Shown here piece after piece: positions 1 to 9,831 of a stretch of 64,000 bases of DNA (position 1 is the first letter of the stretch; every line of letters begins with the position of its first letter). The notes under the pieces are model-generated. The model did not search any database and had not been told where the DNA came from. It saw only the letters and a program-made list of their open reading frames with translations. Made by a program: the position numbers and the translations under genes. Origin of the DNA: Roseibium alexandrii DFL-11 (GTDB lineage Bacteria; Pseudomonadota; Alphaproteobacteria; Rhizobiales; Stappiaceae); assembly GCF_000158095.2 (NCBI RefSeq), contig NZ_CM011002.1, positions 5,183,703-5,247,702 of the forward strand, in the 5' to 3' direction.

Positions 1-991
1 TCCGCTTGACGAGTTCGCGGTTGCGCTCCTTGATTGTCGAATTCTCGCGGGCCATTTCCTGCAAGGACTGGGCGCCAATCCGGCGCTGCGAGGAGAGGTT
101 CTCAATCTCGGCGTTCAGTGCGTAGACTTCATTGTCGTGTTTGCGCTGTTCTTCTTCCAAACGGGACTTGGCGTAGACAAGCTCCTGATTGGCGACATCA
201 AGATGCGACTTCAGATCTATGTTGTCGTTTCGGAAGTCAATCAGTTCGCGCTTGGCAGCTTCAAGTTCGCTGGATGCCTGGTTGTTTTTGCGGATTTCCT
301 CTTCCAACAGCTTGGCGCTCTCGGAGAGATTCTGCTGCAGTTCCTTCTCGCGGTGCTTGACGGCCTCAAGATCCGAACTCAGGCTTTCCGAGTGCTTCTC
401 CAGGGTCTCAAACTTGGCTTTGAGATCGTTCAGCTTGCCAGAGAGGTCCGCAATTTGAGCATTGGCGTCGACCAGTTTCGCGCTCTGCTGGCGGTACTCT
501 TCGTTGATCTTTTTGTTGTTGTCACGGATCGTGACGATGTCGTTCCGAGCCGTTTCCAGCGCCGTGCGGGTCTCCGTCGAGCGCTTGCGCAGCGAGTGGA
601 CCTCCGCCTGTGCGTCCTCCAGCTGGGTGGTGAGCGTCTTCACCTTGTGCTCAGCGTCCAGAAGGTCGGTAGAAATTTTGGCGTTTTCGGATTTCAGCCG
701 GACCTCGGTCTCAACGCTGGCGCGTGAGCTCTCGATGTATTCAGCCATCATGCGGATGCTGGTCTGGCTTTCCGCAGCGAACGCGGCCATCTGGTCAAAG
801 GTCTGGGTGAGCCCGCCAACACGGCCTTTCAGGCCATCCAGCTGGTTCATCTTTTCCTGCATTCTCAAGGCGAACGGCGACAGCTGTTCCACGTTGGAAG
901 ACGTGTCCTGCTCCGATATCTGTTCCGTTACGGTCTCGATCTTCTGGTCCAGGCCTTCGCCGGGGCGCGAGGATTTCGAGAAAATGCCCAT
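1..991 (-). CDS. Long coiled-coil protein (C-terminus outside window)
   Basis: Reading the minus strand from an ATG at 991 gives about 330 uninterrupted codons that run off the left edge. The start is preceded by AGGAG at a good distance. The first 70 residues are mixed (MGIFSKSSRPGEG..., then a stretch rich in Q, M and L); from about residue 75 the sequence is almost all heptad-like, rich in E, K, Q, L and A, with no Pro, so a long alpha-helical coiled coil. No signal peptide, membrane segment or Walker motif is visible, so it is not an SMC ATPase head. Such proteins in Rhizobiales are usually annotated as hypothetical or 'chromosome segregation ATPase-like' from coiled-coil similarity alone; a cytoskeletal or scaffold role is possible but unproven. 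Function not recognised. The forward-strand frames over it are shadows. Confidence 0.75.
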   Translation of the reverse strand, partial: MGIFSKSSRPGEGLDQKIETVTEQISEQDTSSNVEQLSPFALRMQEKMNQLDGLKGRVGGLTQTFDQMAAFAAESQTSIRMMAEYIESSRASVETEVRLKSENAKISTDLLDAEHKVKTLTTQLEDAQAEVHSLRKRSTETRTALETARNDIVTIRDNNKKINEEYRQQSAKLVDANAQIADLSGKLNDLKAKFETLEKHSESLSSDLEAVKHREKELQQNLSESAKLLEEEIRKNNQASSELEAAKRELIDFRNDNIDLKSHLDVANQELVYAKSRLEEEQRKHDNEVYALNAEIENLSSQRRIGAQSLQEMARENSTIKERNRELVKR

Positions 992-1269
992 TCCGTGCTC
1001 CTGAAGTGCCGCGAACGTCATTGGTCTCGCGGGATACGCAATACATTAAGCCTTTTTTAACCCAATTGGAGGGGCCGTACAACGACTCAGACGGTGAAGC
1101 CCACATTACACCGGTCAGTGTTACCTTAAAAAGAAGGATATCCCCGGCATTTTAGCCAAAGTTCTCGAATGGTTAACATGCGAACGCACAAGGCTGCGCC
1201 TTGCATTTCGGGCGAAAAGCGCGAGAGGCCACCGCCAAAATAAAGGAGAGTTACATAGGCCGCCGATCG

Positions 1270-2421
1270 TCAGGCAATGTCGACGTAGTAGGCGATGCCT
1301 TCGTAACTGAACTGACCCATCGTCTGGACGCTGTCTCTTTCTGCATCAACCGCAGTGTAGAAATGGTTGCCGGTCTCGGTGTTGAAGAACCGGTACAGCG
1401 CAGTGCTGCTTGCCGTATCACCAGCATAGGCCTGATATGCAATTCCCTCGTAGACAAAGGCTGCATTATTGTTGGTGACGTCTTCCCGTTCGGCTTCGCT
1501 CGATGTGTAAAAGTGCGTTCCGGTCTGGGTGTTGTAAAAGCGGTAGACGTTTACAAGGCTGGACAGGTCCGTGCTGGAGTTTGCGGACAGAAATGCCACC
1601 CCTTCGTAAGAGAAGGAGGACGCGTTGGCGATGACAGTATCCCGTTCCGCTGAGCTGGCGGTATAGAAATGCGTCCCGGTGTCTGTGTTAAAAAATCGGT
1701 AGATTGCATTCTCAACGGTGGTCACGACCGGCGTCGTTGTCGTCGTTGTGTCCATGTAAACGTCGTTGCTGGCGATGTTGGATGTCAGCCAGTTTTCGTG
1801 CCCGGCAACCGACGCCGCGGCCGCGCTGGTCGAGACAATGCCGACCACACTGACGTCGCTGCCGCTGCCGGTGAAGATCGGACCGCCACTGTTGCCTGAA
1901 TTGATTTCCAGGAAACCGGTGTCGACATAGTTGTCGACGACATCCTTGTAGGCATAGCCGCTGTCGAAGGTCAGGTTGTTATCGTAGCGCCCCGGAAATC
2001 CGAACACGCTGACATTTCCGCCCGTGTAGCTGTAGTTGATCCCGAACCAGCCATAGATATCGCCAGCAGCCTCGCTGAGAGAGAGGAGAGCGATATCTTT
2101 CTCCGCCCCGCCGAGCGTAAAGGCCTGATTGTCGCCGCTGTAGATCAGCCCGTCATTATCGGGGTCGAAATCGGTATAATAGTTGTAATAGGCGGGCGTA
2201 TAGAAGGTCGGATTGGACTCATCCGGGTCGTAGGAGAAATAGATCTTCACCTCATCCGCCAATCCGCCGAGCGTCGTGTCGTAGATGGAGTGGCTGGCGG
2301 TGAGAACGTCGTTGCGCCCGACAAGAACACCGGAACTGACAAAAGACTGGCTGCCCCAGGTGGCGACAATAAAGGCAACGGCCTGTCCTGGATAACTGTC
2401 GTCGTTCGCTTCAAATGACAT
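1270..2421 (-). CDS. Trypsin-like serine protease with three C-terminal DUF5648 repeats
   Basis: A 383-residue protein. Residues 1-215 are a chymotrypsin-fold protease: the triad is visible as H44 (LTASHS), D109 (KDIALLSL) and S178 (GNSGGP). A Thr-rich linker (about 225-230) leads to three copies of a 37-50 residue unit, beginning near 240, 292 and 342, each with the pattern YRFxNTxTGxHFYT...ER...YEGxAY. This is the DUF5648 repeat, known from secreted and surface proteins next to hydrolase domains. No Sec signal peptide is seen at the N-terminus (it starts MSFEANDDSY), so export, if any, would need a leaderless route such as type I secretion, or the start is wrong. The substrate is unknown. 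Stands alone; upstream is a 490-base non-coding stretch shared with the divergent cold-shock gene. Confidence 0.88.
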   Translation of the reverse strand: MSFEANDDSYPGQAVAFIVATWGSQSFVSSGVLVGRNDVLTASHSIYDTTLGGLADEVKIYFSYDPDESNPTFYTPAYYNYYTDFDPDNDGLIYSGDNQAFTLGGAEKDIALLSLSEAAGDIYGWFGINYSYTGGNVSVFGFPGRYDNNLTFDSGYAYKDVVDNYVDTGFLEINSGNSGGPIFTGSGSDVSVVGIVSTSAAAASVAGHENWLTSNIASNDVYMDTTTTTTPVVTTVENAIYRFFNTDTGTHFYTASSAERDTVIANASSFSYEGVAFLSANSSTDLSSLVNVYRFYNTQTGTHFYTSSEAEREDVTNNNAAFVYEGIAYQAYAGDTASSTALYRFFNTETGNHFYTAVDAERDSVQTMGQFSYEGIAYYVDIA

Positions 2422-2911
2422 GTCTTGGTCCGGTTAAGTCTGCTGATGGTTCGGGTTGCACCGTTGTATGAACCCGGCAACGCGTCTTTTCTTCCCGATG
2501 AGGGCGTCATGCCCGCGCCTGCGCGTGTCTTTTACTGAGTATAGCGCGGGTGTTAACAATCGCTGTAATCTGAAACACAGTTTTTACGTTGCGGGATCTG
2601 TTCAGGGGCGTTTTTTTGGCCGTTCACATGATCGTAAACGTCAACCGGATTGGATTTGCGTCAGACCATGTGCCCTGGGCAAATTTCCCCAGATTGTCCG
2701 GCCCGATGCAAATAGTTGAGGTGCACGCCGTTTTTGCCTTTATTAAACCGCAATTCTCCGCTATAGAAACTGTTATCGATATTGCTGACGAACTTTGTAT
2801 CTGCGCAGGCGACTGTGAACTGAACGATCTTCCCTCTCAACGTCGACTTCACGCACGGACCGCGCATTGTGGAACGGGCATTCTTCTATGACCGATTGAA
2901 AGGGCATCGTT
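2422..2911. other. Intergenic region between divergent protease and cold-shock genes
   Basis: 490 bases with no convincing gene. It must hold the promoters of both flanking genes and the presumably long 5' leader of the cold-shock mRNA, as is common for this family. The bases before the cold-shock start (GAAAGGG, about 2896-2902) form its ribosome binding site. I could not pick a unique -35/-10 pair or a convincing thermosensor fold by eye. Confidence 0.5.
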
Positions 2912-3121
2912 ATGACCATCGGTACAGTTAAATTCTTCAACTCCACCAAAGGCTACGGCTTCATTCAGCCGGAAGATGGCAGCAACGACGTGTTCGTCCA
3001 CATCTCCGCTGTTGAGCGCGCCGGCTTGGCAACTTTGAACGAAGGTGACAAGGTCAGCTTCGAAGTTGTTCAGGACCGCCGCTCCGGCAAGTCTGCAGCC
3101 GACAACCTGTCCGCTGCCTGA
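2912..3121 (+). CDS. cspA: Cold-shock protein, CspA family
   Basis: A 69-residue single cold-shock domain, the family's usual length. Both RNA-binding motifs are present: RNP1 as KGYGFI (residues 14-19) and RNP2 as DVFVHIS (26-32). Such proteins bind single-stranded nucleic acid and melt mRNA structure in the cytoplasm. The start is preceded by GAAAGGG. A strong intrinsic terminator follows 60 bases after the stop, so it is transcribed alone. Alphaproteobacteria carry several paralogues, so which csp number this is cannot be said, nor whether it is cold-induced rather than constitutive. Confidence 0.95.
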   Translation: MTIGTVKFFNSTKGYGFIQPEDGSNDVFVHISAVERAGLATLNEGDKVSFEVVQDRRSGKSAADNLSAA

Positions 3122-3183
3122 TAAGTTCTGATCGTGCGGTGCGTCCACGGGACCCGCGGCGCGACCCTGATAAGACCATTGAA

Positions 3184-3212
3184 GGCCGGAGCATTCTTGC
3201 TCCGGCCTTTTT
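3184..3212 (+). terminator. Intrinsic terminator after the cold-shock gene
   Basis: Perfect 10-bp stem GGCCGGAGCA / TGCTCCGGCC with a 4-base loop, followed directly by five T residues. Confidence 0.9.
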
Positions 3213-3242
3213 GTTTTCTCGCACCGGAAGGATCCGGGAAAC

Positions 3243-3452
3243 ATGCCAAAGCGAATGGACAAGGACAGCCTTTTCAAGGCGGTCCCGCAGACACCGGTGA
3301 CCAAAGCCGAAATCACCAAAAAGGCAGCGCAGGATTTGGCGCATGCTGAAACCGAAGCTCGCCGGATCAAGACCGAAAAATTGAAGAAGGCCCGCCTTGA
3401 ACAGGAAGTCAGCCGGCTGGCAGAAGCTGGCAGCAAGCCGAAGGGGAAATAG
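3243..3452 (+). CDS. Small basic hypothetical protein
   Basis: 69 residues, very rich in Lys, Ala and Glu, with no Cys or Trp; the middle (about 20-60) should be one long charged helix. There is no signal peptide or membrane segment. The start has a modest AAGGA upstream. It sits just behind the cold-shock terminator, so read-through or its own promoter would be needed. No family is recognised; an RNA- or ribosome-associated role would be only a guess from its basic composition. Confidence 0.6.
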   Translation: MPKRMDKDSLFKAVPQTPVTKAEITKKAAQDLAHAETEARRIKTEKLKKARLEQEVSRLAEAGSKPKGK

Positions 3453-4324
3453 ACAGCGGCTGTCTGTCTGCGGCTTACCACCGTCTGATCAGAAGAGGTT
3501 GGCTTGGGGGCATCGCGGCAGAGACGGTGCCGCGCAGATCCCACATGCGTTCTTGGTTTTGGCCGGTCGATCTGCTGAGTTTTTCCGGCAATATAGCCCT
3601 GCAACAAAAAGCCCGCCGCGAGATGTTCCTCCGGCGTTTTGCTCAAGATGCTTGCCGTTGGTCACAGGAGTGGCGAGGCGTGTCAGGCCTTGCCTGCGCA
3701 GCAGATGTAAAAATACGTTTGTCCGGCAAAGGCTGGTCCGCCCCGCCCGGGCCTTCAGGAGGATCTGGCTTGCTCTTCAACGGACCAGCGGGAGAATTGT
3801 CTCGTGTTCCCGTGTCAGGTGAGCACCTAGTTTGGTGAATTTGAAATTCGCCTTATCAAGTTGGCGTCTTCCGTAGCGAATCTCAAATTCGAAAACCACA
3901 TTAGAAACATATGCTTGCTTGTCACTTTTTGAAGCTGAAGTTTGTTCTGAGCAGGCTGGAAACTGAGACGAACTTCAGGTTCAGTGATGAGCCCTCCACA
4001 GTCGCCGGCGTTTTTGAGGCGCGGCGGCAACTGCCTGCCGCCGTCTCGCCCGGATCCTTGTCCGGTGCGCGGATCGCTAGAGCATCGGGCATTTTGTTGA
4101 AAACGCCCAAAGATGCTTGGCCACTTTAGAAGCGATCAGCTTTGGGTGTTCAATCGATCGCGATTTAACGCCCGCTGATCTACCCCGCCGGCCCAGACCG
4201 GCCCGGCCTGCTCCCTTCTGCGGGACGGTCCCCCGGAAAGCCCAAGTGAGCCGGCACGCAAGAAGTATACGGGCAGGGGCAAGAGGCGTGGATAAGATTT
4301 CTTTGTGTCAGGAGGGATCGCACT
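3453..4324. other. Non-coding stretch with imperfect inverted repeats
   Basis: About 870 bases without a believable gene: the frames here are Arg/Ser/Pro-rich shadow peptides. Structures visible by eye are an imperfect 15-bp inverted repeat (3837-3851 with 3876-3890, 14 of 15 pairs), a second imperfect one (3935-3948 with about 3965-3977), and a GC-rich hairpin (CGGCGGCA / TGCCGCCG) near 4022-4044. None is followed by a T-run. It may be decayed DNA or hold an RNA; I cannot tell. Confidence 0.4.
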
Positions 4325-4970
4325 TGCCGTCCCGGACTTGATCCGGGACCTGTTTCACTAGCGTTGGTCTCTGACCTGGGTAGCTTGTCCGCGACCCGAT
4401 CCAGAGGGCCTTCCCCTTGGTCCCGGCTCGGAGGCCGGGACGGCGTAGAAGGCACGTCCTCGCCACATCCTCTGCCGTCATCCCCGACTTGATCGGGGAT
4501 CCAAGCGGTGAGGTGCTCACCCGATCAGCAGTGCTTGTGACGAATGAACCGCATGGATCCTCGGGTCACGCCCGAGGATGCCGGAGTGGGTGGCGAGGCC
4601 TTGCCACACGCCCAGCCGTCACTGTGGAGCGAGTTTCCGGGTCCCCATATCCGTAGAACGACAATGGATAGGCACCGCCCGGCCACACTCTCTACCATCA
4701 CCCCGGACCCGATCCGGGTCCTACTCGTTTCCAGAGAAGCTAAGATAATGTGCGGCCAAAACCCAACCCACCGGCGTCATACCCGCCCCGTGAAATTTAC
4801 ATGCGCGGGGATCCATTGGAACCTGAGGGCTGAGAAAGGGAGACTGCGCAGCGGCCCGGCCGACCCTCAAGCTGTTCTCTAGATCAGCGGGAGTTTCAAT
4901 AAAAACGCTCGATGCTCTGGCCAATGCCGAGCGGTGGATTGGATCCCCGCACAAGGCGGGGATGATCGCT
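4325..4970. repeat. Cluster of palindromic intergenic repeat elements
   Basis: At least six related GC-rich palindromes in 650 bases, in both orientations: 4331-4347, 4421-4440, 4480-4500, 4555-4585, 4701-4721 and 4941-4963. The common form is CATCCCCGACTTGATCGGGGAT or variants with a CCGGA..TCCGG core, often beginning with GTCAT and ending in GGATCC. This is the style of dispersed palindromic elements (REP-like) seen between genes in Rhizobiales genomes. They lie downstream of uvrB and could fold in its 3' transcript. A weaker relative lies at 50870-50890. Confidence 0.75.
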
Positions 4971-4980
4971 GAGAGGTATG

Positions 4981-7900
4981 CTACCGCCCCGGCCGCCCAC
5001 TCTTCTTCGGTCTTCCCCGCCGCTTCTTTTCGTCTGCCGGATCTTCATAAGACCCAGCGCCGATCTTGCCGCGCGGGGAAAGATGCGGGGCGTCTTCGGC
5101 TTGAACAATCGGCGTTGGTTTTTGCGGCAGAGGCCCTTTGGTCTGTGGGACTTCCGTGCGGCCGACGGTCATTTCGTCGAGGCTCGGCTTGTGAACCTTT
5201 GATTTGGCTTTGGCTGCTCGGTCCTTCGCCGTTTCCTTCTTCTTGCCGGAGGCGCCTTCCTTGGTGCCGCCGGCGCCGAATTTCTTGTCGCCCTGGTAGC
5301 CGCCGGTTTTTTGGTCGACATTGGATTGCCGGGCCATGGCGTCGTCGGCGACGGCCAGTTCGGTTTCCTGCAGGCGCTTGACCTCGTCGCGCAGGCGGGC
5401 GGCCGTCTCAAAATCGAGATCGGCGGCGGCATCGCGCATCTGTTTTTCCAGATCCGAGATATGCGCTGCAAGATTGTGGCCGACCAGCGAGCCTTCCTCG
5501 GCGAACCCGGCATCGACCGTAACATGGTCCTGCTCGTAGACGCTTTGCATGATGTCGCCGATGGAGCGCTTGACGCTTTCCGGCGTGATGCCGTGCTCTG
5601 TATTGTAGGCGAGCTGCTTGTCGCGGCGGCGGTTGGTCTCGGCAATCGCCCGCTCCATGGAGCCGGTCATGTTGTCAGCGTAGAGGATGACCTTGCCGTC
5701 CACGTTCCGGGCCGCGCGGCCGATGGTCTGGATCAGCGAGGTCTCGGAGCGCAGAAAGCCTTCCTTGTCTGCATCCAGGATCGCAACCAGCGCGCATTCG
5801 GGAATGTCGAGGCCCTCGCGCAGCAAGTTGATGCCGACCAGCACGTCGAAGGCGCCCAGACGCAGGTCGCGCAGGATCTCGATGCGCTCCAGCGTGTCGA
5901 TGTCGGAGTGCATGTAGCGCACACGAACGCCGTTTTCGTGGAGATATTCGGTCAGGTCCTCGGCCATGCGCTTGGTAAGCGTGGTGACCAGCGTGCGGTA
6001 GCCCTTCTGGGCGACTTCGCGGACTTCGCCCAGAAGATCGTCGACCTGGCTGCCGGCAGGCCGGATTTCCACCGGCGGATCGATCAGGCCGGTCGGGCGG
6101 ATAACCTGTTCGGCGAAGACGCCGCCCGCCTCTTCCATCTCCCACGAGCCGGGCGTCGCCGACACCGCAACGGATTGCGGCCGCATGGCGTTCCATTCCT
6201 CAAAGCGCAGCGGCCGGTTGTCCATGCAGGACGGCAGGCGGAAGCCGTATTCGGCCAGCGTCGCCTTGCGCCTGAAGTCGCCCCGGTACATGGCGCCGAT
6301 CTGCGGAATGGTCACGTGGCTCTCGTCGGCGAAGACGAGGGCGTTGTCCGGTAGATATTCGAACAGGGTGGGGGGCGGTTCGCCCGGCTTGCGCCCGGTC
6401 AAGTAACGTGAATAGTTTTCGATGCCCGCGCAGGACCCGGTCGCCTCCAGCATTTCCAGATCGAAGATCGTGCGCTGTTCCAGCCGCTGGGCTTCCAGCA
6501 GGCGGCCATGGGCGTTCAGCTCTTCCAGACGGCCTTTCAGTTCGGCCTTGATCGACTTGGTTGCCTGCTGAAGGGTGGGCTTCGGTGTGACATAGTGCGA
6601 GTTGGCGTAGATCTTCACCGACTTCATGTCGCCGGATTTCTTGCCCGTTAGCGGATCGAACTCGGTGATCTGTTCGATCTCGTCGCCGAACAGGGAAATC
6701 CGCCACGCCCGGTCCTCATAGTGCGCTGGAAAGAGTTCAATCGTGTCTCCGCGGACGCGAAAGGTGCCGCGCTGGAACGCGGCATCGTTGCGCTTGTACT
6801 GCAGGGCGACCAGATCGGCGATCAGCTGGCGCTGGTCGATGCGCTCGCCGACCTCAATGGCAAAGGTCATCGCCGTATAGGTCTCGACCGAGCCGATACC
6901 GTAGATGCAGGAGACGGAAGCGACGATGATGACGTCATCGCGTTCCAGCAGCGCGCGGGTGGCAGAGTGGCGCATCCGGTCGATCTGCTCGTTGATCGAG
7001 CTTTCCTTCTCGATATAGGTGTCGGTGCGCGGGACGTAGGCCTCCGGCTGATAATAGTCGTAGTAGGAGACGAAATACTCGACCGCGTTGTCCGGGAAGA
7101 AGCTCTTGAACTCGCCGTAAAGCTGGGCCGCCAGCGTCTTGTTCGGCGCCAAGATCAAGGCCGGGCGCTGGGTGCGCTGGATGACCTGCGCCATGGTGTA
7201 GGTCTTGCCCGAGCCGGTGACCCCGAGCAGCACCTGGGTCTGCTCGCCGGACGTGATGCCACCCACAAGTTCGGCAATCGCGGTTGGCTGGTCGCCCTTC
7301 GGCTCGTACTCGGAGGCCAGGTTGATCGGGACGCCGCCTTCGGATTTTTCCGGCCGGTCCGGCCGGTGTGGCACCCAGAGTTCGCCATTCTTGTGCAGCG
7401 GGTTGCCGCTTTCGATCAGGGCCGACAGGGCCTCGACGGTCGCGGTTGCGCCCTGCTTGCCGCCGAGCTCGCCATAGCGGCCATCGGCGGCGGATTTCTT
7501 TTTGTTGTCCTTTTTGTGCTGCTTGAGTTTGGCCTCGAGTTCCTCGGCCTCCTCCAGCGACATGTCCAGCCCGGCCACCGGATTGAGACCCCCGGCAGCC
7601 CGCTCGCGCGCCGTGTCCGCCTTGCCCATACTTGTTCCGCGCGCGGATTTGGCTGGTTTCTCCTTTTTTGCGCTCGCGGCCCGACGCGCTTTAGCGCTGG
7701 CCTGCGCGGGCGCGTCCTGACCGGACGACGGCCCGTCGGCCTTGCCTTCGCTTGGCTCCGGATATGTCCCACGTGCCTTCGCGCCCTTGGGCGACAGCTT
7801 CGCCTTGCGGCCTTCTTCGACATTGGCGGTAACAGACCCGTCCCCTCCGGCCCGCTCGCGCTCCTTCGAGGAAGTCCGGGCCGTGCGCGTGGACGAGCCG

Positions 7901-8139
7901 GGCGCGCCAGGTGCCAGCTCTGCGAGCTTCGACGGGTCCTTGATCTTGGATTTGGAGGGGGGCGTCGGCTTCTCTGCTTCCTCGGCAATCTCAGCTGCCC
8001 AGTCGGATATCGACCCGGACAGGGGCGCGCCGGACAGAGGTTTTTGGGGCGCTTCGCCGAAACCGTCCGGCGTTTGCGGGGCAGGCGTTGTCGGATCTTC
8101 AGCGGAGGATTTCGGGGGACGTTTGCTCATGGGCTGCAA
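4981..8139 (-). CDS. uvrB: UvrABC excinuclease subunit B with long N- and C-terminal extensions
   Basis: UvrB takes damaged DNA over from UvrA and recruits UvrC in nucleotide excision repair. The protein has 1052 residues against about 670 for Escherichia coli. Residues 1-270 are a low-complexity extension rich in Ala, Lys, Pro, Ser and Gly, probably disordered. The canonical part starts near 272 (INLASEYEP). Walker A is GVTGSGKT (306-313), followed by the beta-hairpin with [15 protein letters not shown], the helicase motifs (DESH) and the UVR domain ([15 protein letters not shown]). A basic tail of roughly 100 residues ends in [13 protein letters not shown]. Extended UvrB proteins are known in alphaproteobacteria. 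A second Met at codon 4 could be the start. It stands alone on the minus strand. Confidence 0.96.
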   Translation of the reverse strand: MQPMSKRPPKSSAEDPTTPAPQTPDGFGEAPQKPLSGAPLSGSISDWAAEIAEEAEKPTPPSKSKIKDPSKLAELAPGAPGSSTRTARTSSKERERAGGDGSVTANVEEGRKAKLSPKGAKARGTYPEPSEGKADGPSSGQDAPAQASAKARRAASAKKEKPAKSARGTSMGKADTARERAAGGLNPVAGLDMSLEEAEELEAKLKQHKKDNKKKSAADGRYGELGGKQGATATVEALSALIESGNPLHKNGELWVPHRPDRPEKSEGGVPINLASEYEPKGDQPTAIAELVGGITSGEQTQVLLGVTGSGKTYTMAQVIQRTQRPALILAPNKTLAAQLYGEFKSFFPDNAVEYFVSYYDYYQPEAYVPRTDTYIEKESSINEQIDRMRHSATRALLERDDVIIVASVSCIYGIGSVETYTAMTFAIEVGERIDQRQLIADLVALQYKRNDAAFQRGTFRVRGDTIELFPAHYEDRAWRISLFGDEIEQITEFDPLTGKKSGDMKSVKIYANSHYVTPKPTLQQATKSIKAELKGRLEELNAHGRLLEAQRLEQRTIFDLEMLEATGSCAGIENYSRYLTGRKPGEPPPTLFEYLPDNALVFADESHVTIPQIGAMYRGDFRRKATLAEYGFRLPSCMDNRPLRFEEWNAMRPQSVAVSATPGSWEMEEAGGVFAEQVIRPTGLIDPPVEIRPAGSQVDDLLGEVREVAQKGYRTLVTTLTKRMAEDLTEYLHENGVRVRYMHSDIDTLERIEILRDLRLGAFDVLVGINLLREGLDIPECALVAILDADKEGFLRSETSLIQTIGRAARNVDGKVILYADNMTGSMERAIAETNRRRDKQLAYNTEHGITPESVKRSIGDIMQSVYEQDHVTVDAGFAEEGSLVGHNLAAHISDLEKQMRDAAADLDFETAARLRDEVKRLQETELAVADDAMARQSNVDQKTGGYQGDKKFGAGGTKEGASGKKKETAKDRAAKAKSKVHKPSLDEMTVGRTEVPQTKGPLPQKPTPIVQAEDAPHLSPRGKIGAGSYEDPADEKKRRGRPKKSGRPGR

Positions 8140-8243
8140 TATGGTCCGACTCTCCGGCCGAGAAAACCCCTGCGTTGCGGCTTTGTTCCAGTTTCTCAGA
8201 CTTCTTGCCAGTCTCCTGACAGAAGGGTGTCAGGAAGCCGCCC

Positions 8244-9761
8244 TCACTCACCCCTTGGATACCGCTGGCCGTCTTCGACTTCGTTGAGGTCCATGTGGTT
8301 GCGCATGTAGCGCTCTGAGGCTTTTTGGAGGGGCTGGTAGTCCCAGGGGAAATAGGCGCCGTTGCGCAGGGCTTCGTAGACGATCCAGCGGCGGGCTTGC
8401 GATTGGCGGACCTCGGCGTCAAAGGCGGACATGTCCCACTTTTCTCCGATCTTTGTTGCGAACGACGCAGCGACCTCTGCATGGGTCGGATCATCGGCCA
8501 GATTGGTCTGTTCGTTGGGGTCGTCCGCGAGGTTGAACAACTGGGGCGGATCGAGGTCGCAATGGATGTATTTCCAATTCCCCTCCCGGATGCCGACCAG
8601 AGGCGCGTAGGAGGCTTCGGCGGCGTATTCCATGAGTACCGGTTCGGCCCGAGCCGCGCCTTTGGCCAATGGGACAAGGCTGGTGCCGTCCGTCCAGGGC
8701 ATGATCTCGCTCATGTCGATGCCGGCGAGATCGCAGACCGTCGGCAGGACATCGAGGGTGCTGACGGGGGCGGTTTCCAGATGGGGTGACAGGTCCTTGT
8801 CGCAGATCATCAAGGGCACACGGGAAGACCCTTCGAAGAAGGTCATCTTGAACCACAGGCCGCGCTCGCCGAGCATATCGCCGTGATCGGAAACGAAAAG
8901 GATTGTGGTGTCGTCCGCCAGATCCATGGCCTCAAGGGCTGCCAGGATTTCGCCAATCTTGTCATCGAGATAAGAGATGTTGGCGAAATAGGCCCGGCGC
9001 GAGCGGTGGATGTCATCTTTGGTAATGTTAAAGCTGCGCCAATCATTGGCATCGAAGATCCGTTTGGAATGCGGATCGTGATCCTCATAAGCCTTGGCCG
9101 GAACCTCCGGCAACAGCTGATCGCAGTCCTCATAGAGATCCCAGTATTTCTTGCGGGCGACATAAGGGTCATGCGGATGGGTGAAACTGACCGTCAGGCA
9201 GAAAGGGCGGTCGTATTTGCCGCGGCCGTAATCATAGATCTTGCGTATCGCCTGAAAGGCGACGTCGTCGTCATACTCCATCTGGTTGGAGATTTCCGAA
9301 ACGCCGGCGCCGGTGACGGACCCCATGTTGTGATACCACCAGTCAATCCGCTCTCCCGGTTTGCGGTAATCCGGTGTCCAGCCGAAATCGGCCGGGTAGA
9401 TGTCGGTGGTCAGACGCTCCTCGAAGCCGTGCATTTGGTCGGGTCCGACGAAGTGCATCTTGCCCGACAGGCACGTGGTGTAGCCCGCCCGCCGCAGATG
9501 GTGCGCGTAGGTCGGAATGTCGGATGCAAACTCTGCGGCGTTGTCATAAACACCGGTCCTGCGCGGCAACTGACCGGACATGAAACTGGCCCGCCCCGGG
9601 GCGCACAGCGGAGAGGCCGTGTAGCTGTTTTGAAACCGGACAGAACGCTCGGCAAGTGCCTTCAGATTTGGAGCGTGCAGGAAATCCGCCGGCCCGTCGG
9701 GAAACAAGGTGCCGTTCAGCTGATCGACCATCAATATCAGGATGTTTTTCTGTTCGGCCAT
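8244..9761 (-). CDS. betC: Choline-sulfatase
   Basis: A 505-residue arylsulfatase-family enzyme, the usual length for BetC, which hydrolyses choline-O-sulfate to choline and sulfate so that choline can feed glycine betaine synthesis. Metal-ligand motifs are visible (MVDQ near residue 12, SDHGDM). The sulfatase signature CAPGR (C53-R57) contains the Cys that is converted to formylglycine. The C-terminus (about 450-505) matches the choline-sulfatase-specific tail. No signal peptide is present, so cytoplasmic, as for BetC. A GGAG ribosome site precedes the ATG. The other bet genes are not in the window. A BetI-like operator 50 bases upstream supports the assignment and suggests choline-responsive control. 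Confidence 0.93.
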   Translation of the reverse strand: MAEQKNILILMVDQLNGTLFPDGPADFLHAPNLKALAERSVRFQNSYTASPLCAPGRASFMSGQLPRRTGVYDNAAEFASDIPTYAHHLRRAGYTTCLSGKMHFVGPDQMHGFEERLTTDIYPADFGWTPDYRKPGERIDWWYHNMGSVTGAGVSEISNQMEYDDDVAFQAIRKIYDYGRGKYDRPFCLTVSFTHPHDPYVARKKYWDLYEDCDQLLPEVPAKAYEDHDPHSKRIFDANDWRSFNITKDDIHRSRRAYFANISYLDDKIGEILAALEAMDLADDTTILFVSDHGDMLGERGLWFKMTFFEGSSRVPLMICDKDLSPHLETAPVSTLDVLPTVCDLAGIDMSEIMPWTDGTSLVPLAKGAARAEPVLMEYAAEASYAPLVGIREGNWKYIHCDLDPPQLFNLADDPNEQTNLADDPTHAEVAASFATKIGEKWDMSAFDAEVRQSQARRWIVYEALRNGAYFPWDYQPLQKASERYMRNHMDLNEVEDGQRYPRGE

Positions 9762-9811
9762 ATTGTTTCTCCGAGCTTACGAAAGGTCATGAAAGAAACT
9801 TGTCCGTTATT

Positions 9812-9831
9812 TTGATTGAGCGATCAATCAA
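9812..9831. promoter_or_regulatory. BetI-like operator upstream of betC
   Basis: Perfect 8-bp inverted repeat TTGATTGA / TCAATCAA with spacer GCGA. The layout and half-sites resemble the BetI box known from bet operons (half-site TTGATTG..., partner CAATC). It lies 51 bases upstream of the betC start. BetI itself is not encoded in this window. Confidence 0.7.

Noticed and set aside
137..1004. Overlapping plus-strand frames at the left edge
   Set aside because: They are shadows of the minus-strand coiled-coil gene, which has a good start and uniform helical composition.
6721..8310. A 529-codon open frame on the plus strand opposite uvrB
   Set aside because: It is the antisense of a highly conserved gene; GC-rich third positions keep it open. 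It has no motif and no start site signal.
8883..9815. A 310-codon frame opposite betC
   Set aside because: Antisense of a clear choline sulfatase.
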